A DNA stretch of 64,000 nt from Russula earlei (GCA_025769875.1 JAGFNK010000005.1:303555-367554); one strand, 5' to 3'. Counted from the stretch's first letter, positions 12,396 through 25,168 are shown. Notes: generated by a model not told the origin, from the letters alone. Numbers and translations are program-made.

Positions 12396-12660
12396 AACTC
12401 ACATCGTACAAAAAAACACCAATTGTTGAAATAGTGATGTTATCAATGGCGAAGACCGAACTAGAGTCCATGCGACTCGTGGCGGACATAAAAAAATGAA
12501 ATTTCTGGTCACGATGGTCGTCTGTTGACACAGGCATATACACCCATCCAAAGGTTCTTGGACTCCCATGAGCGAGGATCACTGACCTCATCTGAACTGT
12601 ATATAATCCGCACACAACCCCCAAAGACTCCAAGCATGATTGCCGGCCAGGTGCCAATGG
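12395..12660 (-). repeat. Duplicated segment, copy B (inverted)
   Basis: On the minus strand this matches 3863-4105, including the last hydrophobic codons of the deacetylase. An added G and other indels shift the frame, so it does not encode the deacetylase tail continuously. It begins about 50 bases past the stop codon of the acyl-CoA synthetase and continues into the nuclease-like relic. Confidence 0.8.
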
Positions 12661-12708
12661 GAAGGTCGAGACCACCGTCCATCTCAATATATTTTACTCC
12701 GTATACAT

Positions 12709-15390
12709 TCACAACTTTGCGGAAGCAGCTCGTCTGCGCAAGTCCGTCTTCATGATTTTTCCGGTCGATGTTTTCTAGTGCAATGACCGCCTTAAACACC
12801 GCCGAGCCGGCGCGTGTAAGGAAAATTACATACCGGCAGCTGGTCGATGACAACTACCCATTCCGGCGTGGCGAACGCAGGCAGACGCTCGCGGGCGTGG
12901 GCCTTGAGTGCCGACGAGAACTCGGCGTGCTGCCCATCCCAACGCCGCACGGACTCTGCGCGGAGAATCACATAGGCCATCGGACGCTCACCCCACTTTG
13001 GATGCTCGCGTCCGACGACAGACACCTCGAGGACATCGGGATGACTCGCCAGTTCTGTGAATCATCGTGAAGCGAGACAGCGAAGAAAGAGGACGTTCGA
13101 CTTCTTTACCTTGCTCTATCGCGAGCGACGACGCGTTCTAGATAGGGACCCGGTCAACCAGCGGAAGCCAAGGCGCGCGGCGTTCGCTCAGAGAAAAGAA
13201 AGCAAGGAGAGAGTGGGTTCGCGATCGCATCTACGTACCTCTCCGCCCGAAATGATGATGTCTTTCATCCTGTCTTGGATCTGCACGGACCCGTCCGGGT
13301 GCCACACGGCCAAATCGCCAGAGTGGAAATATCCACCGTCGAACGCGCGAGCCGTCGCGTCGGGGTCTCGGAAGTAGCCCTGCATGACGATGTTCCCACG
13401 CACGACGATCTCGCCGACCGTCTTGCCATCGCGGGGTACGTCCACGAGCGCTTCGCCGGGAGATCTAGCGGGGCGAACGACGCGAAGTGGGAAAGAGGTG
13501 GCGAAGGCATGCCCCTGCCGAGCGGAAAGTTTGGCCCGTTCCGAGGAGGGAAGCGCATTCCACGCGGGTTGTGAGTAGTTGCGCGTGAAGGGCCCGTAGG
13601 TCTCGCTGTGGTTGATTCGCGTGTTCTCTTAGAATAGCAAGACCATGGGAGGAGGTGCGACGAACATGACGTACGTCAGGCCGTAAACGTGGACGGGCTG
13701 GAATCCCTTGGATTCTAATTGAGCGAGCAAATGAGCGGTGGGTGCAGCGCCTGCGATTATCGTCTTGATCGGATGCAGAAGTTGCTGGGCACTGGGGTGG
13801 TTCGTAATCCCGATCTTTATTATCATTGTGCGTCAGGCATCTCGTCAGTAGGTAGTCCTTGTAGGTAACGTACTTGGACTGTGGGAGCTCCGCAGTAGTG
13901 TGTAACACGGGAGTTCACAAAGTGCTTCCAAATCAGCGAGTTGTCCACGGTTCGCAGGGTGATCTGATCACGAATGAGGTCTTCAAGGGGTAAAGCTGGA
14001 AAATGAAGAGCGCACCTGTGTCGCAAACGAAAAGGTGATTGACCAGGGAAATGTCCAGCCGGCAGCATGGAACATTGGGAGAACCCTGCGAAAGGCGGAG
14101 TTCCGACCTGAGTCGCGATGCCTAGCTGTGAGCATGTAGCCTTACCACAGGTATGTGGATTCCATTCCCATCCTGACATGCTTAAATTGCGTTGATTAGA
14201 GAGCATGACCATGACGGTGCTCACTGTGTCTCAAAAGCATTGGCGATTGATGCCAAATATGTACCTGGAAATATTGCGAGATCACATTCAATGGCCAAAA
14301 TCGCATGAGTATAACTAGGGCTGGCCTCTCAAAGTAGTCAGGACACCCTTTGGCTAGACAAAAAGGATAAAAAATGAGGATCGCCACTTGTAAAATCCTT
14401 GAGGAAAGCTCACTCGTCCAGTGGTACCCGATCTTCGAGAGGGTCAAGAACATGTTTTAACAATAGCTTAAGGGCATACGTGTAGTTTAAAGAGAGGGGT
14501 TTGTTCTCATCTGAATCCATCTTCAAGCCAGCCCAACCCTTCTCCTGGCTGTATGCCCTTCCTGAAGTCAAGAAGTCCTCATATGGATCGCCATCGCGGC
14601 CAGTATCAGCGCAGACGATGATACGGGCTTTTGCATCATCCACGAGGTGCCTGTATTCATGATCTACAAAAACGAGCTTTGCGCCACAGTGACTCAGGAT
14701 GTAGTCGATTTCACGCCGAGTTAGACGAATGTTGATCGTGGTCACAATTGCACGGGCTCCGATGACCCCTTGCAACGCTTCTGAAAAACCAAGATGAAAC
14801 CTTAAGTGAGCTAATGACGCTGCTGGAGCTCACAGGAGATCCCCACCAGCGATCATCGGTCTACGGTCGACAGTCATCATGTGCCAACTTTCTGAAAGCT
14901 CGGGTAGACGTACGAGTTGGGCGAGAGGACAGCAATTCTATCACCGGGTCTGATTCCAGCTTGAAGGAGACCATATGCAAAGTTCTGTACCCGCTGCGAC
15001 CTTTTAAGAGGCATTAGAGAACGAAAGAGAAGGAGTGTTGAAATTATACCAAACTGAGTATGTGTAGAAGACAGGGAATTGCACGTCCGGATGGGCAAGC
15101 GCAAGTTTGTCAGGGTATCTTTGCGCCGCACGTAAGAGAAACTCGAGGGGATTCTTGAATGTAACAATGCCTTAGAATTGTTCCATATAAACGGTGAACT
15201 CTAGACCCATACAAGAGGGTGATAGTTGACAGGAAGACCCTGCGGTGTGTTGAGCGTTAAATCTGCATTCGGTGGAGGAATGCTGGCAGGGGTAGGGCGA
15301 AATTTAGCAAAAGCAGGACCTTCACTCAAGCAGTGATTATGACCCGAATACTCCGCACAGAACTCGCTTGAGGGACATACCAGAATCCAT
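12709..15390 (-). CDS. AMP-dependent acyl-CoA synthetase, probably peroxisomal
   Basis: Activates a carboxylic acid, probably a fatty or aromatic acid, to acyl-AMP and then acyl-CoA. A 10-base first exon (MDSG) joins to PAFAKFRPTPASIPPPNADL. The ATP-binding motif YTSGTTGR/PKGV is split by an intron. Then come LPMFHAAGWTFPWSITFSF, TLRTVDNSLIWKHFV, GEIVVRGNIVMQGYF, and GDLAVWHPDGSVQIQDRMKD. The last exon supplies KTSTGKIMKTDLRRR with the catalytic Lys. The protein ends in AKL, a type 1 peroxisomal signal. There are many introns; one after TTLR appears to need a GC donor. The substrate cannot be told from sequence. Confidence 0.85.
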
Positions 15391-17328
15391 ATTTACAAGC
15401 TGCAGGAATTGCAAGGAAGATTGAACTATTTCCACTACGGGCGAGGGTAGGTGAGGGTGAGTTGCAAACGGCCGTATATTCTGCATGACCGCTGTTACTT
15501 GTGGCCTCCTGGTCTCTTCATCCCTGTTAACTCCGCGCTCGTTATTCTTTGTTAGACCTTCGATCTGTACTCCTTCCTCTTACTTTTTGTCTACTTGGGA
15601 AAACACCTATACCGCAGTCTCGATATACACCAGGTAGCATCTGCAAGCCAGCCCCTTCTTGCATTGCTTTGTAGTCGACTCCTTCCTCGTCCGAAGCGCT
15701 GTGCACACGTCTTCCACCTCTCAGATAACTGCAGGAGCTACCGAAAGCCGAGTATCAAGTCCGCCGCGCGGGTTAGCAAGGCTGACCGTAAGCGTGCGGG
15801 GGACAGGGAAACCTTCCTTGTAGCTGTCTCACGGGAACACTTTTCCTATTGGTACCTTGATCTACTCTTTCTCATATAATCTAATAACCTGAAAGGTAGG
15901 GCCTGTGATCCTCTATGACGTCCCTTGGGAGAAAAAACTCTTCCTAGATCGTACGCTTCTCGGAGAAGGTATCGAGCTTGCCTGCACTTGGTCAATGCCG
16001 TACTGCTTGTCGAGTAGCCACGGATGAAAAGGTTTCTGTTGTGACCTGATCGCTTGTGCAGAGTACGAGAAGAGAATCTACTTTATGTACTGCACAAATT
16101 GCGAGAGCTTCGGGTTCGGCCGTGGTCGCTCTGGATGACGCTCTGTATGCAACGGAGCAGCTTGGTACGCACAGCCTCTTTCACATCCAGCGACACGTCT
16201 GGAATCGTGCTGATATTAACGTTACCCAAGCGATCGACACGTCACTCGCGCCTCCCAAGTTCATCACGCACTCTATGACGCGTTCAACGCGCGCGTACAT
16301 GTTTCACTTCTACACATTGCTCTGTGATATTGCGTCTATACAGCGGAAGGCGCTGAGCATGTGGACCGCCTTGTCACACCCTGCAAGTTCCTTGTAGGGG
16401 TTCAGGTTCACTTCAGTGGCGCCATGCACATCCTAGCGGACTATTCTCAGGCCGGGGAAAACTTGTGTCTCTCTATGCTTGGGTACCAGCACGCAACTGC
16501 TTGAAGTCGGGCGTGAACTCGGCGTGCCACGATGATTGCCTCTTGTGTATGATGATTCCCATTTTTGGATGTTACTTTCAGAGGGAAAATTCGAACGGCC
16601 ATATCTCTTGATGGATTGCCTTGAAATTTTGGACAGGGGACCTTCAACGAATGCCCACACCGAGGGCCGCCAACCTCACATCTTTCACAGCCAGTAACAC
16701 CTTTCCAAGCCAGCTCCCGTGGGCGTACATTGACGAGGGTTTGTGGCCGCGGCAATTGAATGACTAGGTGGATATAGCCAGGGGGTAACGAATCTGGAAA
16801 CGACTGCCGCATCGTGACGGTGTTAGTGGGGGGCATTCAGGTCTAACGCGTCCAGATAGTCGACAAAGTCATCAGGTAAGTGGGAAGAAACGGAGGAATT
16901 AGAGCGGCAGGGATTGAATGGTGGGAATCTATGTCGTATCCTTGCCTTGAGGACATCATCGTCGTGGGACGCAGAAATAATAAATGCACCATCCATGACT
17001 TCAGAAACAAGAAGGGGGAGGTGATCGTGGTAGTCAGCGCAACCACCAGCTCCGTAGAATGTACGCATATTTTCGCTCACTCAGTACTCAGACATGATCC
17101 AAATCATCCGCATGTCTGCAAGTATGACTTAATGTACTGCGTGCATGCAAGATGACCTTTAAAGTATGACTGCGCAGTTTACGTCAAGTTGGGCTGTGTC
17201 GAGTCCCCATCACCGCTCTGGGCACATCGGCGTCTCTCCCTCCTCGCTGACTTCTTAACTTCCCTCGCTCATCATTGCATCATCCACCGCCTTTTCTATC
17301 ACGATCTCCAGTCACCACAACTCCCTCA
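15391..17328. other. No confident gene
   Basis: Upstream flanks of the synthetase (left) and the Rab gene (right). Short plus-strand open stretches at 15900-16020 and 16056-16397 look faintly coding but I cannot join them into a gene or assign a family. A weak minus-strand candidate at 16433-17080 is listed separately. Confidence 0.4.
16433..17080 (-). pseudogene. Unidentified gene fragment
   Basis: Two adjoining minus-strand open frames look coding. One, at 16823-17080, contains HDHLPLLVSEVMDGAFIISA and RIRHRFPPFNP. The other, at 16447-16836, contains PGYIHLVIQLP and a Cys-rich stretch, GCERCEVGGPRCGHSLKVPC. I find no clean splice pair joining them and no start or stop that makes a whole protein. 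I do not recognise the family. The Cys spacing hints at a metal-binding knuckle, but this is weak. Confidence 0.25.
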
Positions 17329-18443
17329 ATGGCAGGCGCTGCATCTGGCTCTGCAGACTAGGTCTGTCCAAGTTAAGCTCGTCCTGCTCGGTAAATCCGC
17401 CTTTCGTGTTATGCCTCGGGTCCAAGAGCCACCACGCGACCCTTGCCTTTTCTCTCCCCCCCCTCCCACGTCCTACTGACAGGCGCTGTTTATTTTTACC
17501 CAGGCGAAGCCGCCGTGGGCAAATCTTCCATCGTCCTTCGCTTCGTATGTTCCAAAAAAGTTCCCCCCGATTCTCCACCAACCTGAAACCGCACAGGTCT
17601 CCAAAGAATTCCAACCCAACAAAGAACCCACAATCGGCGCCGCGTTCCTCACACAGAAGTGCCTCCTCGAGGATCGCGTGCTCCGCTATGAGATATGGGA
17701 CACCGCCGGCCAAGAACGTTTCCACTCCCTAGCGGTGAGCATGACCCATCTATTCCATCCCTCTCTCCCCCTCCAATCGCATTGCCCTCCCGAAACCGAC
17801 TGGTGACACGCAACCCCTCCCCCCCCAGCCCCCCCCTTCTGCAGCCGATGTACTACCGCAACGCCCAAGCGGCCGTAGTCGTATACGACGTCACGAAGGC
17901 CGCCAGCCTGGAAAAGGCAAAGACGTGGGTGAAGGAGCTCCAGCGGCAGGCGAATCCAAACATCGTCATCGCGCTCGCGGGCAACAAGATCGACCTCGTG
18001 CAATCCTCACCGTCCGGCTCAGGGAGCAGCTCCGCCGCCGAGTCGGAAGACGAGGCGGACGACGCGACCGCCACTCCCGGCGAGGCCGCCACCTCTGGCG
18101 CCGAGGCCGAGAACCTACGCCAGGTTCCCCGCGAAGAGGCACAAGCATACGCGCAGGAGGCTGGGCTCTTGTTCTTCGAGACGTCGGCAAAGACGGGTGA
18201 GGGTGTAACGGAGGTGTTCACGGAGATTGGTACGTCGTCGTTCACAGGGTGACCCACACCCACACCCTCACCTTCCTTATTTGCTTTGGGGGAGCAGCAA
18301 AGAACATTCCCATCGAGTCTATCCTCGCCTCGTCGCGCGGCGCTGCTGGCCGGCCAGGTACTGCTGGCATTCGCCCCGGCACTCAAGAATCGGTGAATCT
18401 GGGCGAGAATCAACCAAAGAGTAGGGATGCATGCAATTGTTGA
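17329..18443 (+). CDS. Rab5-type small GTPase (Ypt5/Vps21-like)
   Basis: GTPase of early endosomes that drives endosome fusion through its effectors. P-loop GEAAVGKSS is formed across the first intron. Then come the effector region [34 protein letters not shown], and ETSAKTGEG. The C-terminus CNC is a Rab prenylation signal. Between NKIDLVQ and the [13 protein letters not shown] segment lies an acidic Ser/Ala-rich insert of about 40 residues. The obvious start ATG at 17329 (MAGAASGSA) is one base out of frame with [11 protein letters not shown], with no usable intron between, so either a base is missing near 17355 or the first exon lies further upstream, spliced to the acceptor at 17356. Confidence 0.88.
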
Positions 18444-18654
18444 ACGTCTCGCCCACACTCGACTCTTTTACACTACCCATGACGGGCTCGATGCTTTCTC
18501 CTCTTTCCTACATCCTGTTATTATTCTCCCGATTTATACATATGCTACATTCCATCCTGTCTTGGTACCCATAACCGGTCGCATGACCATAAAGGACATC
18601 CTTCGTGGAACTGAAGGGCTGGCTTCCCGTTCCGAGAGCACTAATTGGCAGCAT

Positions 18655-20657
18655 TCAAGTTTCGTGAGGTGGCATCACGTCGACGTAAGGTGGCGGCCTC
18701 GTAACTTGCTCGTGTTCCACCGCATCCGGAACAAGATACGGTGGCGGTGCGCTCACATGTGATCGGGTTGACACTGTTGCAATCTGCGGAGATGGCAGGT
18801 CCACGGGTGGCGTCATAGTCGCTTGATGTGCCACGCCCTCTCGCGAACGATATTCGGAGTGAATAGACGGTGGTGGATCGGAGGGATCATCCATCGGAGG
18901 TGGCGGTGGGGGCGGCACTTCACAGGCCGTGATTTGCTCCTCCATTTGTAACGAAAGCGAGATCGTGTGTTCTGGAACATCAACGTTGAGGTGCACGAGC
19001 GAGGTTACGTTCGGGTCCAGTGTCGCCATCTCCACAGAAGGGGGCGGTGTAGATGGCTCATTGCGATCCACTTCAGTATGTCCACTAAACTGCGACGATG
19101 CTGGAAAACCAAAGAGAACGCCCTCTCCTTCAATGACTTGTTCGAGGAGCGACATCAGTGGGGGCGGGGCTGTAGCGTCATCCTCAGCAGAGGGGATAAA
19201 AATTTCCTGCTCAGATTCGAGAAAGGTGGGCAGTCGTGAAGATGACGAAAGAAAAGAGGTGGGGAAGAACGGAGGTGGGGCATCGCGTTCTTCAAACGGC
19301 GGAGGGGCGCCCGAGGCCAAGTAGCTTGGGCCGGCCTCGCCTTCCTCATACTCGTAATGAGGAGCAGCGTCCGCATCGTCACGCCTGTTGGTACTAACAG
19401 GCGGACGATCGTGCTTTTTATGATAAGCAGAACCAACAGATTCCTCCACTTCAGGAAGAGGTGCCGGGGACGGGAGAAAGGTGATCGGAATAGTTATGGT
19501 GGAGACACGCTCGGTGTGAAGGGACGTGTTTCTGAACGTGGCGTGCACCCGGATGCGGAAAGAAACAGAATGAAGGAGGGTAGTTTGAGTGATCGACGCA
19601 CACTCGGCATCGCTACCGGTCGAACCAAAGTCACCAGCCGGAAGGGGATGGGTAGAATCCGATGGAGACGACGAAGGCGATGACTGATGTAAGAGGAACC
19701 GGAGGCGCACAGGTAATGATGCATGGAAGCGACATAGAGCGCCCGAGCGGGAAATCACAGTTCGGTATGACGCACCATGACTCGTAGGTAAATCAGGGTA
19801 GGGAGTGGCGGACGAAGAGGGGGTCGCGCGTTTCTCCTGTGTGGGAAAGGAGATACCCAACGGAGCACTTCCATGATGACCTTGATCATCTTCCTCGGAT
19901 TCGTCGCCTATGTCGGAAGGGATGTCCACGTCAATCTTCTCTTCCGTTTCTGTCCCGTCCATGACATGAACGATCCTGATGAGCTCGGCCTTGATGTTCC
20001 GCAGTCTGAGGCCCTCTTCCACGACAAGCTCCCGACGTGGAGGCGGCACGGTGACGTAGATGGGGACCGGCTCCACACAGGTAAACGTCGTTCTCGGTAT
20101 TTCGACCTCTACAGGAGAGGGATTGTCCAGAGTGCGCGTGACAGGCGAGACGGGTACGGTGCACGTGTGTGAAATGAACCTTCTCGTGTGGACAGTAAGC
20201 GTCTTGGAGAATGGCTGTGCTGAATCGTCAAGTGGATAGAGTGTGGCAGACAAGATGTGTCTCAGTGACGACTGCGGGGTATGGATGCATTGGGGCGTGT
20301 CTGGAGTGAGTGGGAGGGCGAAGGAGAAAGATGAGGGGAGAAGGGATTCTTTGTCAACTCCGGTTTCGTAAAGGACGATGGTCGTCTGGGAGAGCTCGAT
20401 GGCTTGCTCGTACGCGGATTCGACGGTACGGAGATCCATCGTCCTTGAGGGAAGAAAGGGTCAGGGTCAGCGAGCGAAGGGAAAGGGAGTGCTCTGATGA
20501 GGACGGACACCTTTCTCCAGCGGACCTCGTCTGTGTCCTTGAGTTGGAGTTCACCCTCGATCGCGGCGCGTTCGCCATCTGCGCCTAGAAAGCCCTGCTG
20601 AAATCTGAGAGAATCTGTTGCGGGGATGATGAGGATCTGGGGGGGGGATTGGGACAT
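18655..20657 (-). CDS. Arrestin-related trafficking adaptor (ART-like)
   Basis: Probably recruits an Rsp5/NEDD4-type ubiquitin ligase to membrane proteins to trigger endocytosis. A short first exon (start MSQSPPQILIIP, then AAIEGELQLKDTDEVRW) splices to a 594-codon exon opening at TMDLRTVESAYEQAIELSQT, which resembles the arrestin N-domain. Later beta-rich stretches (RFHASLPVRLRFLL, VSFRIRVHATFRN) fit the arrestin C-domain. The tail is Pro-rich and acidic, with PPPY motifs (APPPYLVP, RPPPYVDV) and several PPPF motifs that could bind WW domains. It is convergent with the Rab5 gene and runs in tandem with SWI1. The function is inferred from fold and motifs only. Confidence 0.75.
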
Positions 20658-20768
20658 GTTGAGCAATGGGATACAAGGGAGGGGAAGGTGAGGACATGTC
20701 GATGAAGAAACAAGGCGCATACAGTCACACTCGAGGCTAAGCAGACCAGGTATAGTAAGACAACTGCC

Positions 20769-23700
20769 TCATCCGATACGGGCCAAGCTCTCCAATTCTC
20801 GAAACATCGAATCGTCCACCTCCTTCTGCAGCATGATCCCCCACACCACCTCCTCTTGGAATCCGCTCAACGATCCCGTCCCCTTCTCCACATGGTCCTC
20901 GCCCACCTCCCCGTATCCTACCCCGAACGACAGCGTCACACTCCCCGTGTTTTGCGACATATCAAACGCGTCCTCCCCGTCGTCTACTACCTTCATCGTC
21001 TCCACCGCCCGCTTCGCGCACACGCTGAAAAATAGCCGCATCTCTGGCGGGACATTCAGCGTGAACTTCTTTACCAACCGAAGCATCAGCTTTGTGAAGC
21101 CCAGCCGATGGTCTTTCTTGAGCCCTTCCTTCATCGATGGCGGAGCGAGGAATGCAATGGCATACAGCCCCATGATCACCTTCTCGATATAGCTAAGCCA
21201 AGGTTCTCGCTTCGCGATTTGGAAGTCTGCGTCGACAACCGGAAGCCGGTGCATGAGCGCTTCGAATAGCCGCTGCAGCCATTCTTGCGGAACCGCTTTT
21301 GCCATCACCTGTCGGTTGGTGTCTGGCTGACCAAACCGACCAAGCACCTCCAGCGCCGCATCAACTAGAGCGGGCGGTTTTGCATTTGCATTTGTGCCAG
21401 TCAAGATGAACAATTCAGAAGGATTGATGGTTTCTGTTGGGTCTACAAGGAAGGATGCCATGAGCATGAATGCACGTCTGGCAACTTGTAATGCAGCAGG
21501 AGATGGTGTGCTCGCAAGGATCATCGAAGGAGCAAGCCGCACGGAGCCGGATAGGTTGATTAAGAGGTAGAGGACGTCCCGTCGAATAGCAACAAGGTCT
21601 CGAAGAGTGAGCGCACCGGATGCCGCATGGATAGTGCCGTCTGGTTTCTGCTTGACGCCGCATACTCGTAGCATCGTTGCCAAGAGGCGTTCGTGATTTG
21701 CAAGATAGTCGTAGCTGTCCGGGATGACAGAAAGGTTACGCATAATGTTCACGATCGCGAGGACAATATCACCGGGGCGTTGTTTCGGCCCCTGTGCGTC
21801 GTAGTCCTTCATACCCTGGACCTTGTCTAAACTTGCGAACGATTTGTTTCCATCCTCCAGAATGGCATCAATTAATTGCCTGTGCGTGACAATCACGGTT
21901 TCGGTGAACGCATCGTCCTTCTCTCCCTCGTCGAACGCAACCTCCTGCAACAAGTCCAAAGCTTCGTTCATGAGTTCAGGGCAATTTGCGATGGGGAAGC
22001 CGCTTGTCCCCTGTCCGCGCATGATTGAGAGGAGTGTGAATGTGGTGAGAGCGTAGCCCATTTCGATAGAGATGCGAGAGCGTAGACTCATGGTGAGTGC
22101 ATCGATATCTATGTTTCCCCATTCGCTGATGTCGCGTAAGGCGTGTCGTGCCGTCAGACGATGATGCCCATCGGCAATCGCACGTAGGTCGCGGCCGCCT
22201 ACAGTGTCCACCTCCCGAACGACTGGAACGTATTCAATCTTTCGACGTTGTGATGGATCAGGTTGCTGTGAAGCAGCTGCCGTCACGGGTGGGTGACCAT
22301 CACCCGAAGCTTCTCCAGCTGGAGGAGCAGAGGTGCGATCGGCGCTGGGCTGACAACCATCAAGATTTATTTTATTAGCCCGTTGCATGTCAACCCGCAA
22401 AATATGGCAAACAACTTACGACGGTCGTGTCTGGAGACTCGACTTTGGGAAGGGATTTCTGTTAATTCTGCCATTCTAGGACAACTGCATACATACCGGT
22501 TCTTTGACGGGCACGCTTGAGATCCGCTTCAGGTGCCCCTTTTCTTTTACGTCCCTCCGTGTCCGAGTCAAAGGAAAGGGATGCCCCATCCTGAGGCTGT
22601 CCATGAAGGCTCAGCTGTGAACCATCCGGGGAAGCCTGCGAGAGAAACGGTTGCGAGATGTTTGTCCCCAGTCCAGACAGCGTATCGGACGATTGAAGCG
22701 CGGATCCGCTCGGGAGCATGCTTAGGCCAACTGACGGTTGTGGCCTCGGTGTCTGCGAAGAGGAAAATGGATGATGTTGGGCCAGAGCCGAACCACCATC
22801 CATGTGGGGGACCGTTGGCGGTATGACCCCTTGCGCACCTACATCCCCACCCGTTATTTGATTAGGCATGCCATGCTGCCCGGCCGGTGGTGGTTGTCCA
22901 GCTTGTCCCTGCACGCCGACCATAGGGCGTTGTTGCTGTGCGTTCTTGCGGGCCAACTCTTCAAAAGGTAGAATTATCGCCTTGTAGTACTGTCCCAATA
23001 TTTGCCCTACGGGGGTTGGGACCCCGTTTACAAGGTAAGTCTCGGGAAGGTCAAAGGCAAGAGCTATAGAGGGCCAGAGGCGTTCTTGTGACAACTTGAT
23101 CGATCTTGTTTTAGCTCAGAAACCGTAAGCGAACAGAACAGCCCTCACCTTAGCCCAACCACCGCCAGCATTCACGGCCGCCCATAATTTGTACAGGTCA
23201 ACAGGCATTCCTGCCACCATGACAGAACCTACTTCCGCCTGTGACGGCTCCAACGACTTCCATCTGGATTGACTGGGATCAAAGCCTACAGGATAGGGAA
23301 TCCCAGTGACAGCAGGAGGGAGGGGATCTTTTCGGGCTAGATGAACATTCGCAAGCCCACCTAGGAACTGCTTCTTGTGTTGGAGCTGCTGCTGCTGCTG
23401 CTGTTGCGGCTGGCGCTGCCGAAGAGGCTGCTGCCCTGCTGTAGACATGAAGGGGTCCGATGATGAGGAGCTAAAATTGGACGGCTGGTTAGGAACCAAT
23501 GGTTGGTTCATAGATTGTGCCTGAAGTGACATCCGGCCTTGCGATGTCATTGTAGAAAGGGGATCGTGACCAGGTGCAGGAGACGGCGACTGTTGGTGAT
23601 TGAGTGATGGCAACGCTCCTCCGATAAACGAAGGTGCGGTTGGACCGCCAGGGAGGGGAGAGGATCGCGTAGTTTGGGCTCTTCGTGCGACGCCTGCGGC

Positions 23701-24021
23701 ATTGAGGGCGGCAAATTGTTTTGCGGTGTTCGGGTTCATGTTACCGTTATTGAAGAATGCGGCCGGCATGTCCGTCGTGCTCGATCCGGGATTTGGAGAA
23801 GCAGGAACTGGATTGTAACCGGCAGGAAAAGACGGGTTGTTGGCATTAGCGCGAGCATTCTGTTGCTGGTGGTGGCTAATGGAGGAGTGAAAGAATGCAC
23901 CTAAGAGGACAAAGAAAACTTACAGCATGGCCATATACTGTCGTTGTGGTGTACCAGGGTCCATAAACCGTTGGAGTTGCGGGTCGTTGTCGAACCAGTT
24001 CGGTGATGGTGAATCAGACAT
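20769..24021 (-). CDS. SWI1: ARID-domain SWI/SNF subunit (SWI1-type)
   Basis: DNA-binding subunit of the SWI/SNF chromatin remodeler. The N-terminus is low complexity (MSDSPSPNWFDNDPQLQRF, later Gln-rich, with a Gln run near 23390). The ARID domain spans about 22,990-23,230: VDLYKLWAAVNAGGGWAK, an intron, then LSQERLWPSIALAFDLPE. The C-terminal half is one 543-codon exon with helical-repeat character (SIEMGYALTTFTLLSIMRGQ onward), as in SWI1/BAF250 proteins. An intron at about 23,880-23,930 joins the first exon. Near 22,450 I could not make one exon junction keep frame by eye, so exon limits there are uncertain. It is head to head with the DUF1764 gene. Confidence 0.85.
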
Positions 24022-24064
24022 GTCAAGTCGTCAACAACGGCAATCACAGCCTCGTTCCCCATTT

Positions 24065-24672
24065 ATGAGTCTACACATCAAGGTCGTCAAGAAGACGACC
24101 CCTTCGTCCTCAGAAATCGACGACATATTCGCTCGCAAAGACCAAACGGTAACCGTCCAAAACAACAACCAGCACCCAGGCTCAACCCCCAAGCAGAAGA
24201 AGAAGCGAAAAAAAACCCCGTTCTCAGACGCAACCCGCCGAGCGCCCGACACCCGAGATTGTATTTGATCCCTCAACATCAACACAACCGTCCCCTGCGT
24301 CCACATCCAAGACCATCTCACATGATCGCCTTCTGCAACCCAAGAAGAAGCGAAAACTAGTCCAGACACAATTCGATCAGGATGACTTCAAGGATTCACG
24401 TGGAACAGCACCCCGTAAGGTGTGCCACCTCTCATGAGCTTGGCGGAGCTCAACCACTCCCAGGCCGTCAAACCGACGAAGGGTTTGCGATATACAAGGA
24501 AGATGAGCTTGGCATCAATCCAGAGACTGGAGGTCAGTTGAATCCCATAATTTGTAGAGTTTATTCACTTCCCCTCAGGAACTGCCACAATGTCCCTTCG
24601 ATTGTAATTGCTGTAAGTGTCCTCCCCACTCTGTTCTCTCCGGAAGATAAATGACCAACTGTAGGTTTCTGA
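24065..24672 (+). CDS. DUF1764 family protein, frame broken twice
   Basis: Small conserved eukaryotic protein of unknown role. Recognisable elements are SEIDDIFA near the start, a Lys-rich stretch, DEGFAIYKEDELGI, and a terminal CPFDCNCCF split by an intron just before the last two codons. The start at 24065 (MSLHIKVVKK) is preferred over 24020, whose ATG overlaps the SWI1 start. Two single-base problems exist. Frame is lost at an eight-A run (24208-24215), beyond which the natural frame resumes one base later. A second extra base near 24594 lies just before CPFD. Either the sequence has indel errors or the gene is decaying. Confidence 0.75.
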
Positions 24673-25168
24673 AACACCTTTTCTAATATCTTGTGTGAGT
24701 CAAACCATGCCACTTGAACATGATTGATTTGTATCGGCTCTATCGAAGCCTCTGGGATTGCTACAAAGCAACAGTCATCGGAGGTCAATGTGTAGCCAAT
24801 AAGCACGCCAAGTCCCCTTTGCTTGTACTCCCAGAATTCGTTGTCTGGGTAGGGTGGTGACACCATACGATAGTTGTTGTGGGGACATATTTTTTTCACT
24901 ATCCGACGTTTGCCATCGATTCATCCCTTTTGCTTTTGATTCTGCGGTTGGTTGGGTTGGCTAGTGTAAATTATAGAGATATACAATGTGCCACCTACGA
25001 GGCCTCTACGCCCAACTTTGCTTTGCAATGGTCATCGCATCACACAACAGGGTTAGCAGGATAGTTTACGGCACAGTGGGCCCTGAACGTCAGTTCACAA
25101 CCCACAAGCTCAGGTCGAGACAGGGTGTCATCGTTATCGAAAACCGACTAGGGCCAGGGGCCAGGATC

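Noticed and set aside
24561..24899. 112-codon minus-strand open frame
   Set aside because: Overlaps the DUF1764 terminal exon antisense; no family match seen.
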